A stretch of 27,213 bases of DNA, from positions 1 through 27,213 of the forward strand of contig DBEYOB010000156.1 in NCBI GenBank assembly GCA_048173955.1. Direction: 5' to 3'. The translations under genes and the position numbers were made by a program. Origin of the DNA: CAZUFB01 sp048173955 (lineage in GTDB: Bacteria > Actinomycetota > Coriobacteriia > Coriobacteriales > UMGS124). The notes under the pieces are model-generated. The model searched no databases. It had not been told where the DNA came from and saw nothing but the letters and a program-made list of their open reading frames with translations. This document shows positions 15,101 to 22,580 of this stretch, piece after piece. Within the stretch, counting starts at the first letter, position 1; each line of letters starts with the position of its first letter.

Positions 15101-18100
15101 TCGTCGACGGGAACGCCTCGTGGCACTCCTACGAAAGCGAGGTGTACGACCAGGTCGTGCGCGGCGGGATCAGCGTGTGCAAGGTCGACGCGGAGACCGG
15201 CCCGCAGGGAGGAGCGCAGGGCTCGGCGAGCCTTGCAGGAGCGCGCTTCACCGTGACCAACGCCAACGAGCATGCCGTGCTAGTCGGCGGCGAGAGCTTC
15301 GAGCCCGGCGAGGTCGTCCTCACCCTGACGACCGACGAGGAGGGGCGCGCCTCGACCGGCGCGCGCGACCTGCCCTTCGGCACCTACACCGTGGCAGAGG
15401 AGTCGGCACCCGAGGGCTACCTGGCCGACGCCGAGCCGCAGAGCGTCGCCGTGCACGAGGAGGGGACCGTCGTGGCCGTCGCGAACCCCTTCGCCGACCA
15501 TGTCGCGCGGGGCGGCGTCTTCGTCCAGAAGGCCGACGCCGAGATCGGCTTCGACGGCCCCCAGGGGTCCGCAAGCTACCAGGGCGCTGTCTTCGAGGTC
15601 GTCAACGCGAACCCCAACCCCGTCGTGGTCGGCGGGACGTCCTACCAGCCCGGCGAGGTCGTCGCGACCTTGACGACCGACGAAGGGGGCTACGCCGCAA
15701 CCGGCGGACGCGACCTGCCGTTCGGCATCTACCGCGTCGCGGAGACCCAGGCGCCGCGCGGCTACCTCCCCAACGAGACGGTGTGGGAGGTGTCCGTCGA
15801 GCGGGATGGGGAGACCGTCGGTGTGGGAGAGCCGCCGGGGAACCCGGACGCAGACAAGGCCATGCCGCGCGGGTCGGACCAAAACCCGCCCACCCTGTTC
15901 GACACCATGGCGTCGGCGTTTGCGCCCGCGGTCGCCCTGGCGGACGAGGGGCAAGGCGCCGAAGAGGGGCGGGAGGCGACCGCCGCACAGGCGACCGTGC
16001 CCGAGCAGGTGGTCAGAGGGGGCGTGTCGATCCAGAAGGTCGACGGGGAGACCGGCCTGCCCTCCCCCCAGGGAGGGGCGACCCTCGCCGGGACCGAGTT
16101 CTCGATCGTGTCGCTCAACAAGCGCCCCGTCGTGGTCGGCGGAACGTCGTACGGAGAGGGGGAGACCGTCATGACCATCGTTTCCGGGGAGGACGGCGTG
16201 GCGTCGAGCGGGCCCGACGACCTGCCGTTCGGGACCTACCTCGTGAGAGAGACCGCCGCCCCCGAGGGCTACCGGGAGGCAGACGGGTTCGAGCAGACGT
16301 TCACCGTCTCGAAAGACGGCGAGGTCGTCGCGCTCGGTCGGCCGTTCTCCGACGAGCCGGTCCGGGGAGGGCTGTCCGTCCGCAAGGTCGACGCCGACAC
16401 CGGGGCCTCGGAGCCCCTCGCCGACGGGACGCTGCTGGGCACGCGCTTCGCGGTGGTCAACGCCAACGAGCATCCCGTGGTGGTCGGAAGCGAGAGCTTT
16501 GAGCCGGGCGAGGTCGTCCTCACCCTGACGACCGACGAGACCGGCTACGCCGCGACCGGCGAGCGCGACCTTCCCTTCGGCATCTACACGGTGGCGGAGG
16601 CCCTGCCGCCCGAGGGGTACACCCCGGGTGACGGGAGCATCTGGACGGCCCGGATCGAAGAGGACGGGGTCGTCGTCCCCTGCGACGCGGCCTTCGCCGA
16701 CCGCATCGCGCGCGGCGACCTCGCCGGCACCAAGGTGGAGGACGCATCGGGCAGCGCGATGCCGGGCGTGGCATTCCTCGTCACGAGCCTCACCACCGGC
16801 GAGCGGCACATCCTGGTCGCGGACGGCGACGGCAGGTTTGCGACGTCCGCCTCCCAGGCGCCCCACACGCAGGGCACCAACGCCAACGACGCTGCGCTCG
16901 ATGCCGAGGGGAACGTCGTCGACGAGTCCGTCCTCTCAAGCGCAAACGGCATCTGGTTCTCGGGGTCGGCCGACGAGGAAACCGAGCCGGACGACGCCCT
17001 CGGCGCGCTGCCCTTCGACGTCTACCGTCTCGACGAGCTCGCGACGTCGGCGAGCTACGGGCACGAGCCCGTCTCGTTCGAGGTGGCAGTGCGCGAAGAC
17101 GGGTCCGTGGTCGAGCTCGGCGAGGTCGACAACCGCCTCATCTCCCTGCATACGCAGGCCAGCCTGGCGCAGACGGGAACCCGGGAAGGGCCGGCGGCGC
17201 CCGATGCCGAGATTGTCGACGTCGTGGCCTACAGCGGGCTGACGCCCGGCGTCACCTACGAGCTGCGCACCGAGCTGGTCGACCGCGATACGGGCCTTCC
17301 CGTCACCGAGGATGCGGGGCAGGCGGTCCCGTTCACCCCCGACCGGGCGGACGGCGAGATCGAGGTCTCCGTCGGCCTGGACGCCTCCCAGCTCGCCGGC
17401 ACGCGCGTCGTCGTGTTCGAGAGGCTCTTCCTCGACGGGGTCGAGATCGCCTCCCACGCCGACATCGCCGACGACGCCCAGACAGTGTCCTTCGTCGAGA
17501 TCGGCACGACCGCGCTCGGCGCCGCCAGCTGCACCCACGAGGAGCAGGCCGCCCGGACGACGTCGGTCGTCGACACGGTCGCCTACCGCGGGCTCACCCC
17601 CGGGGAGGAATACGTCGTGGAGGGGACCCTCATGGACCGCTCGACGGGCGAGCCACTGATCGACGCGCAGGGGACGGAGGTCGTCGCCCGGACAGCCTTC
17701 ACGCCCGACACGCCCGACGGGACCGTCGAGGTCGCGTTCGCCTTCGACGGCACGGGACTCGCCGGAACGACCGCGGTGGCCTTCGAGCGACTCCTCCGCG
17801 ACGGCGTCGAGGTCGCCGTCCACGCCGACCTGGAGGACGACGCACAGGCCGTGTCCCTCGTCGCGATCGAGACGGCCGCCTACGACAAGGCGAGCGGCTC
17901 GCACCGCGCGCAGGTCTCGCCCGAAACCGTCGTCGTCGACACGGTCGCATACCGCGGGCTCACCCCCGGGGAGGAGTACGTGCTCGAGGGCGTCGTCGTG
18001 GCACAGAGGGACGGCGTCGCCCTGACCGACGCGACGGGCGCGGCCGTGACCTCGTCGGTCTCCTTCGTCCCCGAGGCCCCCGACGGGTCTGTCGAGGTCG

Positions 18101-18363
18101 AGTTCGCCTTCGACTCCACGAACCTGCAGGGCACCTCCGCCGTGGTCTGCGAGAACCTGCTCCGCGGCGGGACCGTCGTCGCCTCGCACGCCGACCTCGA
18201 CGACGCCGCCCAGACGGTGAGCTGGCCGGAGCCGCGCATTCCCACGACCGGCGACGGCGCCCGCCTGAGGGGAGCCGCCCTCGCGGGGGCCGGCGTCGCG
18301 GTCGTCGCCGCGGGAGCCGCGGTCATCGTCGCCGTCAACCGAAATGAGAGGAGAACCCGATGA
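12193..18363 (+). CDS. Giant sortase-anchored surface protein: thioester-like domain, about 11 Cna-B domains, 3 VaFE repeats
   Basis: The 2056-residue product starts at ATG 12193, just after a GGGAGAGG site. A signal peptide with a long basic N-region covers about 1-52 (ends AQA). Residues about 60-240 resemble a thioester domain: YC92VD is present, but the usual TQ partner reads T158-H159. About eleven Cna-B (SpaA-type) domains follow, with first-strand lysines near 251, 354, 487, 643, 756, 871, 997, 1113, 1282, 1398 and 1514; most keep the ExxAPxGY segment with the catalytic glutamate. Two hydrophobic inserts ending ALA (603-619 and 1233-1250) split the series. Three VaFE repeats begin near 1673, 1791 and 1912. 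The sorting signal is IPTTG (2016-2020), a membrane segment and a basic tail. It is probably a wall-anchored adhesin stiffened by isopeptide bonds. No sortase or pilin gene is nearby. Confidence 0.92.
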   Translation: MAATMAPPSRRGVLKPRWGGAIACALVWALVAAALLACALAASRPAQAQATVPGQDQVELAWDSNNRVWYGQYNTPIFTTSDGAGRVSFAYCVDPTTMVPDAGSYATIPVEEFNPEWAAQTRAAMWFGYGGPGFDPSMWPEQWEDGTPMDEEGYYAATHLILSYTTLRMPNYVYYRAGSAFVDYASSTFLGIDASGDTVNPDATLFQIIARADEVPDDYTCYYLNCGEWDWYQYVIAQDYYAPDGTLELVKRSSSPEVTDGNPLYSLAGAEYGVYSGPECTAEQWVATLVTDEGGRASNAWIAPGTYYVREGTASPGYALDGTVYTVEVRRGETSTLEVLEEPSSNPPKILVQKVDADTKGPAQGTATLAGAQFEISYYAGSYGDAGELPDEPARRWVFETDEQGVALLDDGYLAEGDELFRDAAGRPTMPLGTVAVREVRAPAGYRLTDGSVHLVAVGAGGSATTGGYVAPIVADEVERGGLSIQKTDVETGAAEPQGSASMAGAEFAVTSLNDGPVVVDGTTYGRGDRVATLVTDENGYAATEPDALPCGLYRIEETKAPAGYLVADGHWDVEVSPGSVAPAGTDGAAADVPEQSQERAASPVAALASLFAPGTALAEEPGEEPRPVVAEQVIRGGVRVYKVDADTGAGEAQGDASLEGTEFSIISLNDGPVLVDGSSYGYGEVVKKIYTDEAGVAQTGERDLPFGTYSVEETGAPPGYLRKAQFVVIEQDGVVVEAGEPFENDVMRGGIRIRKVDAESADGSPQGGATLAGAQFAIANASEQAVVVGETSFAPGEVVMTVETGEDGVAQTGERDLPFGTYTVTEVAAPEGYLPDPEAQTVEISEDGTVYELERPFADQVARGGFGLRKFDAETGLASPQGGASLAGARFEVVNANDRPVVVGGSTYESGAVVMVIETDESGWAQTADGALPFGTYTVTEVAAPEGYHAGTFDEETGTVGQPCSITAVVDGNASWHSYESEVYDQVVRGGISVCKVDAETGPQGGAQGSASLAGARFTVTNANEHAVLVGGESFEPGEVVLTLTTDEEGRASTGARDLPFGTYTVAEESAPEGYLADAEPQSVAVHEEGTVVAVANPFADHVARGGVFVQKADAEIGFDGPQGSASYQGAVFEVVNANPNPVVVGGTSYQPGEVVATLTTDEGGYAATGGRDLPFGIYRVAETQAPRGYLPNETVWEVSVERDGETVGVGEPPGNPDADKAMPRGSDQNPPTLFDTMASAFAPAVALADEGQGAEEGREATAAQATVPEQVVRGGVSIQKVDGETGLPSPQGGATLAGTEFSIVSLNKRPVVVGGTSYGEGETVMTIVSGEDGVASSGPDDLPFGTYLVRETAAPEGYREADGFEQTFTVSKDGEVVALGRPFSDEPVRGGLSVRKVDADTGASEPLADGTLLGTRFAVVNANEHPVVVGSESFEPGEVVLTLTTDETGYAATGERDLPFGIYTVAEALPPEGYTPGDGSIWTARIEEDGVVVPCDAAFADRIARGDLAGTKVEDASGSAMPGVAFLVTSLTTGERHILVADGDGRFATSASQAPHTQGTNANDAALDAEGNVVDESVLSSANGIWFSGSADEETEPDDALGALPFDVYRLDELATSASYGHEPVSFEVAVREDGSVVELGEVDNRLISLHTQASLAQTGTREGPAAPDAEIVDVVAYSGLTPGVTYELRTELVDRDTGLPVTEDAGQAVPFTPDRADGEIEVSVGLDASQLAGTRVVVFERLFLDGVEIASHADIADDAQTVSFVEIGTTALGAASCTHEEQAARTTSVVDTVAYRGLTPGEEYVVEGTLMDRSTGEPLIDAQGTEVVARTAFTPDTPDGTVEVAFAFDGTGLAGTTAVAFERLLRDGVEVAVHADLEDDAQAVSLVAIETAAYDKASGSHRAQVSPETVVVDTVAYRGLTPGEEYVLEGVVVAQRDGVALTDATGAAVTSSVSFVPEAPDGSVEVEFAFDSTNLQGTSAVVCENLLRGGTVVASHADLDDAAQTVSWPEPRIPTTGDGARLRGAALAGAGVAVVAAGAAVIVAVNRNERRTR
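13630..16730 (+). repeat. Tandem Cna-B coding repeats
   Basis: Units of roughly 340-390 bp recur, each encoding K-V-D-A-x-T-G, a SLAGAxF segment, DLPFGTYTV and APEGYL. Near-identical DNA patches recur between units, for example around 14290 and 14633, around 14658 and 15004, and around 15292 and 16492. The pattern indicates duplication and possibly gene conversion. Confidence 0.85.
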
Positions 18364-19040
18364 AAGCGCAAGCGTCTATGGAAAGCCCCGCACGGAGGAG
18401 GACCGCGCGGCGTCCGGTCGAGGGCGAGGCGGGAGCCCCGGCCGCCATGCGCCCCCTGCTCGCCGCGTTCGTGGCGACGGCGGCGCTCGGCCTGTGCACC
18501 CTCGTCCCATGCTGCCCGGCGCCCGCCCCCGCCCTCGAATCCGAGGTTGCGGCGGCGGGAGGGGGACCGGGCGTGACGGTCACGCCACCCACCGCCGCCG
18601 GTGTGTCCGACGCCGCGCCCGACCCGGACGCGGCGGCCGCGGGCACCGACCAGGTCCGGGACGGAAACGCCTCGCCGGAACCGTCATCCCCCGAAAGCGC
18701 GGCCCCGGAGGGGGAACCCTCCCCCGACCGGCCGCCGGCAGAGGCTGCGGAAGAGGCGGCCGGGCAGCCGTCCGACGGCGAGGTCGGCCCGGACGTGCCC
18801 GAAGACGAGGGGTCGGCGGATGCCAGCAACGACCCACTCCCGGCGGGGGCGCGCGGCGACGCGGAGGGCGCCGCCCTCGCGCCGCGCGCCGCAGGCGACA
18901 AGAGCACCGGCTGCCCCGCCGGGGTCTCGTCGAGCCCCATGGACGTCCTGCTCGAGGCCGTCGAGCGGCAGCGATTGGCCGGGGCCGACGTCGAAGTCGC
19001 GTCGGCCGACCCGACGACCGGCCGCGTCGTGTACGCATAG
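18360..19040 (+). CDS. Small exported Ala/Pro/Glu-rich protein of unknown function
   Basis: The ATG at 18360 overlaps the surface-protein stop as ATGA, with GAGAGGAG 6 nt upstream, so translation is coupled. The 226-residue product has a basic N-terminal stretch, a hydrophobic segment at about 31-52 (LLAAFVATAALGLCTLV, then CC), a long disordered Ala/Pro/Glu/Asp/Gly region, and a more ordered C-terminus from about residue 194 (SPMDVLLEAVERQRL). No domain is recognised. The hydrophobic segment may be a signal peptide (lipoprotein is possible but the lipobox is poor) or an anchor. An internal ATG at 18447 has a weaker site. Coupling to the adhesin suggests a chaperone, spacer or wall-associated partner, but this is inference only. 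Confidence 0.6.
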   Translation: MKAQASMESPARRRTARRPVEGEAGAPAAMRPLLAAFVATAALGLCTLVPCCPAPAPALESEVAAAGGGPGVTVTPPTAAGVSDAAPDPDAAAAGTDQVRDGNASPEPSSPESAAPEGEPSPDRPPAEAAEEAAGQPSDGEVGPDVPEDEGSADASNDPLPAGARGDAEGAALAPRAAGDKSTGCPAGVSSSPMDVLLEAVERQRLAGADVEVASADPTTGRVVYA

Positions 19041-19047
19041 GGCCGAG

Positions 19048-19081
19048 CCGTCCCGGCGAGGCGTCCGGGACACCGGGACGG
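19048..19081 (+). terminator. Hairpin after the adhesin operon, weak terminator candidate
   Basis: CCGTCCCGG (19048-19056) and CCGGGACGG (19073-19081) are perfect inverted repeats with a 16-nt loop. A second GC-rich inverted repeat follows. There is no T-run, so termination may be Rho-dependent or inefficient. Confidence 0.35.
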
Positions 19082-19156
19082 TGCGGGCGGCGCCCCGCCG
19101 GCGCCGTGCGACCTGCGGGCGATGCGCGGCGCATGGCGAACCGGTGCAGATGAACC

Positions 19157-19205
19157 TTGACAATACGAATTCGGATTGAAATTCGGTATAATACGAATTC
19201 GGATT
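19157..19205 (+). promoter_or_regulatory. Promoter and repeated operator-like boxes upstream of the MarR-GNAT gene
   Basis: A 16-bp sequence (AATACGAATTCGGATT) occurs twice, at 19162-19177 and 19190-19205, with a 28-bp period; each copy contains the palindrome CGAATTCG. A third AATTCGG half-site lies between them (19180-19186). A perfect TTGACA (19157-19162) and a perfect TATAAT (19187-19192) are present but 24 bp apart, so they probably do not form one promoter. The arrangement fits autoregulation by the MarR half of the downstream protein. Confidence 0.6.
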
Positions 19206-19232
19206 ATACGACCGCTTTCCAGGGAGCGCACC

Positions 19233-20444
19233 ATGGGCAAGGACATGCGCGGCGCCATTCGAGACACGATGATCTGCGTCAACGTCATCGAAGGCATCTA
19301 CAGCCGCATGGCCAAGGCGCTCGGCGTCAAGGAGAACACGCTCGTCTTCTTCTACGCGCTCGACGACGGCCGCGCGCATTCGCAGAAGCAGATCTGCGAC
19401 GAGTGGTTCATACCGCGCAGCACCCTCAACACCATCGTCAAGGAGTGCGTCGCGAAGGGGCAGGTCGTCCTGCTCCCCGGAGACGGTGCGCGCGAGAAGT
19501 CGATCAAGCTCACCGAGGCGGGGCGCCGCTTCGCGCATGCCCTCCTCGAACGCGTCTACCAGGCAGAGGACGAGGCGGCCGCCCGTGCGGGCGACGCCTT
19601 CTCCCCCGCGACCGTCGCCGCTCTGCAGCGCTTCACCGCCGACCTGCACGCCAGCGCCGGCCGCCTCGTCGCGCCGCCGCCCGACGAGGCGGCCGACCCG
19701 AACCACCGCCAACCGATAGGAGGACCCATGGAGACCGCAACCGCCCGCGCAACCGTTCGCCCCTTCGAGGCGGGCGACTTCGACCAGCTCGTCGAGCTGT
19801 ACCCGCCCGAATGGCTCTTCGACGGCACGACCCCCGCGGAGCGGGAGGCGCAGGCGCGCATGGACTGCGCGGGCATGGTCTCCGGCTGCAACGAGCGCCT
19901 GGTCGCCGTCGTGGCCGACGACGGGGGGTCGGAGCACGTCGCGGGCCTGCTCTTCGCCCGCATCGAGGGCCTTCCCGCACCGGACGACGCCCAGACCTGG
20001 GAGGCCGTCGCCCGCGAGGCCCGAGGCGCGCTCGCGCAGGGCGGCCCCGACGCCCGGCGCGCGCTCGCCTACATCGAGCAGCTCGGCGAGCGCGGCGACC
20101 TGCTCGCCGAAGCCGCCGGTGAGAGCCGCGGCCCCGACAACGAGCTCGAGCTGTTCGTCGTCGGCCCCAGGGCGCGCGGCAAGGGGGCGGGCGGGGCGCT
20201 CATGGCGGCGTTCGAGGGGCACCTCGCCGAGCAGGGGGCGCGCAGCTACTGGCTGCAGACCGACACCTCGTGCACCTGGCAGTGGTACGAACGCCACGGC
20301 TACGTCCGCGTGGCCGACGTCGCGCTCGACCGGGCGTTTTCGATGCCCGCCGCGCTGTGCCCGGCGCCCGGCGAGGCGGCGGGGCAGGAGCAGGACCGCG
20401 AACCCGCCGCCCACGTCTTCATGTACCGCAAAGACTTGGAATAG
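19233..20444 (+). CDS. MarR-type regulator fused to a GNAT N-acetyltransferase
   Basis: The 403-residue product starts at ATG 19233, with GGGAG 7 nt upstream. Residues about 15-115 form a MarR-like winged helix (QKQICDEWFIPRSTLNTIV recognition region, a KSIKLTEAGR wing). A loose linker follows. Residues 166-403 are a GNAT domain, with the acetyl-CoA loop in VGPRARGKGAGGALM and YWLQTDTSCTWQWYERHGY in the last strands. Such fusions are known as bifunctional regulator/acetyltransferases. An internal ATG at 19728 (residue 166) has a perfect AGGAGG at 4-nt spacing, so a free 238-residue acetyltransferase may also be made. Substrate is unknown; a drug or small-metabolite amine is possible. Upstream repeats suggest autoregulation. 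Confidence 0.88.
   Translation: MGKDMRGAIRDTMICVNVIEGIYSRMAKALGVKENTLVFFYALDDGRAHSQKQICDEWFIPRSTLNTIVKECVAKGQVVLLPGDGAREKSIKLTEAGRRFAHALLERVYQAEDEAAARAGDAFSPATVAALQRFTADLHASAGRLVAPPPDEAADPNHRQPIGGPMETATARATVRPFEAGDFDQLVELYPPEWLFDGTTPAEREAQARMDCAGMVSGCNERLVAVVADDGGSEHVAGLLFARIEGLPAPDDAQTWEAVAREARGALAQGGPDARRALAYIEQLGERGDLLAEAAGESRGPDNELELFVVGPRARGKGAGGALMAAFEGHLAEQGARSYWLQTDTSCTWQWYERHGYVRVADVALDRAFSMPAALCPAPGEAAGQEQDREPAAHVFMYRKDLE
19718..19730 (+). promoter_or_regulatory. Internal Shine-Dalgarno and start codon for a free GNAT protein
   Basis: AGGAGGA (19718-19724) lies 3-4 nt before an in-frame ATG (19728-19730), exactly at the boundary between the linker and the GNAT domain. It is a stronger site than the one at the gene's own start. 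Confidence 0.55.
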
Positions 20445-20452
20445 GGGGCCCG

Positions 20453-20487
20453 CGCGCGGCGGGTCGGCGCCGCCTTCCCGCCGCGCG
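20453..20487 (+). terminator. Hairpin after the MarR-GNAT gene
   Basis: An 11-bp perfect inverted repeat (20453-20463 with 20477-20487) begins 8 nt after the stop. No T-run follows. Confidence 0.4.
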
Positions 20488-20513
20488 GTTCGACAGCAGC
20501 CTACCGTTCCCCG

Positions 20514-20580
20514 ATTTGTGCCTGTGCAAATTATTTCCGGCCCCAACGAGGTCTTGCACTCGCTGAAAACCCCGTACAAT
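20514..20580 (+). promoter_or_regulatory. Candidate promoter and operator of potABCD
   Basis: An inverted repeat ATTTG-N8-CAAAT (20514-20518 with 20527-20531) precedes a TTGCAC (20554-20559) and a TACAAT (20575-20580) with a 15-bp spacer, short of ideal. The leader would be about 95 nt. The gap is AT-richer than the coding regions. Confidence 0.4.
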
Positions 20581-20680
20581 ACGGTTGGTTTTTTTGGACG
20601 GCTATCGCCCCGAAGCGGTAGTCGTCTCGTTGTGTCTGGGCGCAGGCGGCCTCGCGGCCGAACCCCGAGAGGAGTGGGAA

Positions 20681-21751
20681 TTGGAAGTTCCATTGATCGA
20701 CCTGGTAGGCATCAGCAAGCACTTCGACGACACCGTTGTTCTGAACGACTTTAACCTGTCGATCAAGGAAAACGAGTTCGTAACCCTCCTGGGTCCCAGC
20801 GGCTGCGGCAAGACGACCACCCTGCGCATCATCGGTGGGTTCGAGCAGGCCGACTCGGGCAAGGTCCTCTTCGAGGGACAGGACATCTCGGGGCTTCCCG
20901 CCCACAAGCGCCAGCTCAACACCGTGTTCCAGCGCTACGGCCTCTTCACGCACATGACCGTCGAAGAGAACATCGCCTTCGGCCTGAAAATCAAGCACAA
21001 GAGCAAGCAGTACATCCGCGACAAAATAAACTACGCCCTCGACCTGGTCGACCTCAAAGACTACGGCAGGCGCATGCCCGACCAGCTCTCGGGCGGCCAG
21101 CAGCAGCGCGTCGCCATCGCCCGCGCCATCGTCAACGAGCCCAAGGCGCTTTTGCTCGACGAGCCCCTGAGCGCGCTCGACCTCAAGCTGCGCCAGGACA
21201 TGCAGTACGAGCTCATCCGGCTCAAGAACGAGCTCGGCATCTCCTTCATCTTCGTGACGCACGACCAGGAAGAGGCCCTCACGATGTCCGACACCGTGGT
21301 GGTCATGAACCAGGGGCGCATCCAGCAGATCGGCACCCCGCAGCAGGTCTACAACGAGCCGGTCAACGCGTTCGTCGCCGGCTTCATCGGGGACTCCAAC
21401 ATCATCGACGCCGTCATGGTGCAGGACAGGCTCGTCGAGCTGTGTGGCGTGCGCTTCGAATGCGTCGACACCGGGTTCGGGCAGATGCGCCCGGTCGACG
21501 TGGTCATCCGCCCGGAGGACGTCGAGTTCGTCAAGCCCTCCGAGGCCATCCTCTCGGGCGTCGTGAGCCATGTCATATTCAAGGGGCTGCTCTGGGAGAT
21601 GGAGGTGGAAGCAGGCGGCTTTACCTGGCTCGTCCAGAGCACCTCGATGGAACCGGTGGGAACCGAGGTAGGCATCTACGTCAAGCCCTTCAACATCCAA
21701 GTGATGAACAAGCCCGTCTCCGACGACGAGGAGGCGCTGGTCAATGAGTAG
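20681..21751 (+). CDS. potA: Spermidine/putrescine ABC transporter ATP-binding protein
   Basis: The 356-residue product has Walker A GPSGCGKTT, signature LSGGQQQRVAIARA, Walker B ALLLDEPLSALD and the switch histidine VTHDQEEA. The C-terminus holds a TOBE-type regulatory domain (DVVIRPEDVEF onward). It hydrolyses ATP to power polyamine import on the cytoplasmic side of PotBC. The start is best placed at TTG 20681, with GAGGAG 6 nt upstream and the family-typical IDLVGISKHF just inside; no in-frame ATG exists nearby. The gene overlaps potB by 8 nt. Length and motifs match PotA. Confidence 0.95.
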   Translation: MEVPLIDLVGISKHFDDTVVLNDFNLSIKENEFVTLLGPSGCGKTTTLRIIGGFEQADSGKVLFEGQDISGLPAHKRQLNTVFQRYGLFTHMTVEENIAFGLKIKHKSKQYIRDKINYALDLVDLKDYGRRMPDQLSGGQQQRVAIARAIVNEPKALLLDEPLSALDLKLRQDMQYELIRLKNELGISFIFVTHDQEEALTMSDTVVVMNQGRIQQIGTPQQVYNEPVNAFVAGFIGDSNIIDAVMVQDRLVELCGVRFECVDTGFGQMRPVDVVIRPEDVEFVKPSEAILSGVVSHVIFKGLLWEMEVEAGGFTWLVQSTSMEPVGTEVGIYVKPFNIQVMNKPVSDDEEALVNE

Positions 21752-22580
21752 CGCACGCCTGCGCGCCCTCGGTCGCGAGCTGCTCGCCGGCCCGTTCGTC
21801 ATCTGGATGGTGCTCTTCACCGTCATCCCGCTCGCCATGATGTTCGCCCGCGGCCTGACCGACGAGGACGGCGTCTTCACGCTCGCCAACATCGCCGCCA
21901 CGGGCGAACCCATCTACCTCAACGCGCTGCTGCTCTCGCTCGAGCTGTCGGTGGTCAGCACGGTGATCTGCCTGCTCATCGCCTACCCGCTCGCGCTCGC
22001 CCTGCGCACCATGAAGCACGGCTCGACCGGGGCCGTGATCTTCATCTTCGTCCTGCCGATGTGGATGAACTTCCTGCTGCGCACCATCGCCTGGCAGTCG
22101 CTGCTCGAGCACGAGGGCGTCATCAACGGCATCCTCGGCGCCATCGGCCTGCCCGACATCAACATCATCAACACCCCGGCCGCCATCGTGCTCGGCATGG
22201 TCTACAACTACCTGCCCTTCATGGTGCTGCCCCTCTACAACGCGCTTGCGAAGATCGACGACGACCTCATCAACGCCGCCCATGACCTGGGGGCCAACTA
22301 CTGGCAGACGCTGGCGCGCGTCATCATCCCCCAGAGCGTCCCGGGCATCGTGAGCGGCATCACGATGGTGTTCGTGCCCTCGCTCACCACGTTTGCGGTC
22401 TCCGACATCCTGGGCGGCGGGCGCGTCATGCTCATCGGCAACCTCATCGAGCAGCAGTTCACGGTCAGCTACGACTGGAACGCGGGCGCCGGCCTGTCGA
22501 TCGTGCTCATGGTCTTCGTGCTCGCCAGCATGGCGCTCATGAACGCCTTCGACAAGAACGGCGAAGGGCGGGTGATCTAG
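21744..22580 (+). CDS. potB: Spermidine/putrescine ABC transporter permease PotB
   Basis: The 278-residue product has six hydrophobic segments and the cytoplasmic EAA loop AAHDLGANYWQTLARVIIP that contacts PotA. It forms the channel with PotC. ATG 21744 overlaps the potA stop, with GAGGAGG 9 nt upstream, so translation is coupled. The WMNFLLRTIAWQSLL segment and length are normal for the family. Confidence 0.94.
   Translation: MSSARLRALGRELLAGPFVIWMVLFTVIPLAMMFARGLTDEDGVFTLANIAATGEPIYLNALLLSLELSVVSTVICLLIAYPLALALRTMKHGSTGAVIFIFVLPMWMNFLLRTIAWQSLLEHEGVINGILGAIGLPDINIINTPAAIVLGMVYNYLPFMVLPLYNALAKIDDDLINAAHDLGANYWQTLARVIIPQSVPGIVSGITMVFVPSLTTFAVSDILGGGRVMLIGNLIEQQFTVSYDWNAGAGLSIVLMVFVLASMALMNAFDKNGEGRVI

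Noticed and set aside
12232..15273. Long minus-strand frames under the surface protein
   Set aside because: They mirror the Cna-B coding repeats in another frame and have no start site or domain of their own.
13630..16730. Regular repeats that could suggest a CRISPR array
   Set aside because: The period is about 340-390 bp and the repeats are coding, in frame and diverged; no short identical repeats with unique spacers are present.
19157..19192. TTGACA and TATAAT as one promoter
   Set aside because: The spacer is 24 bp, too long for a sigma-70 promoter; they are reported as separate elements within the operator region.
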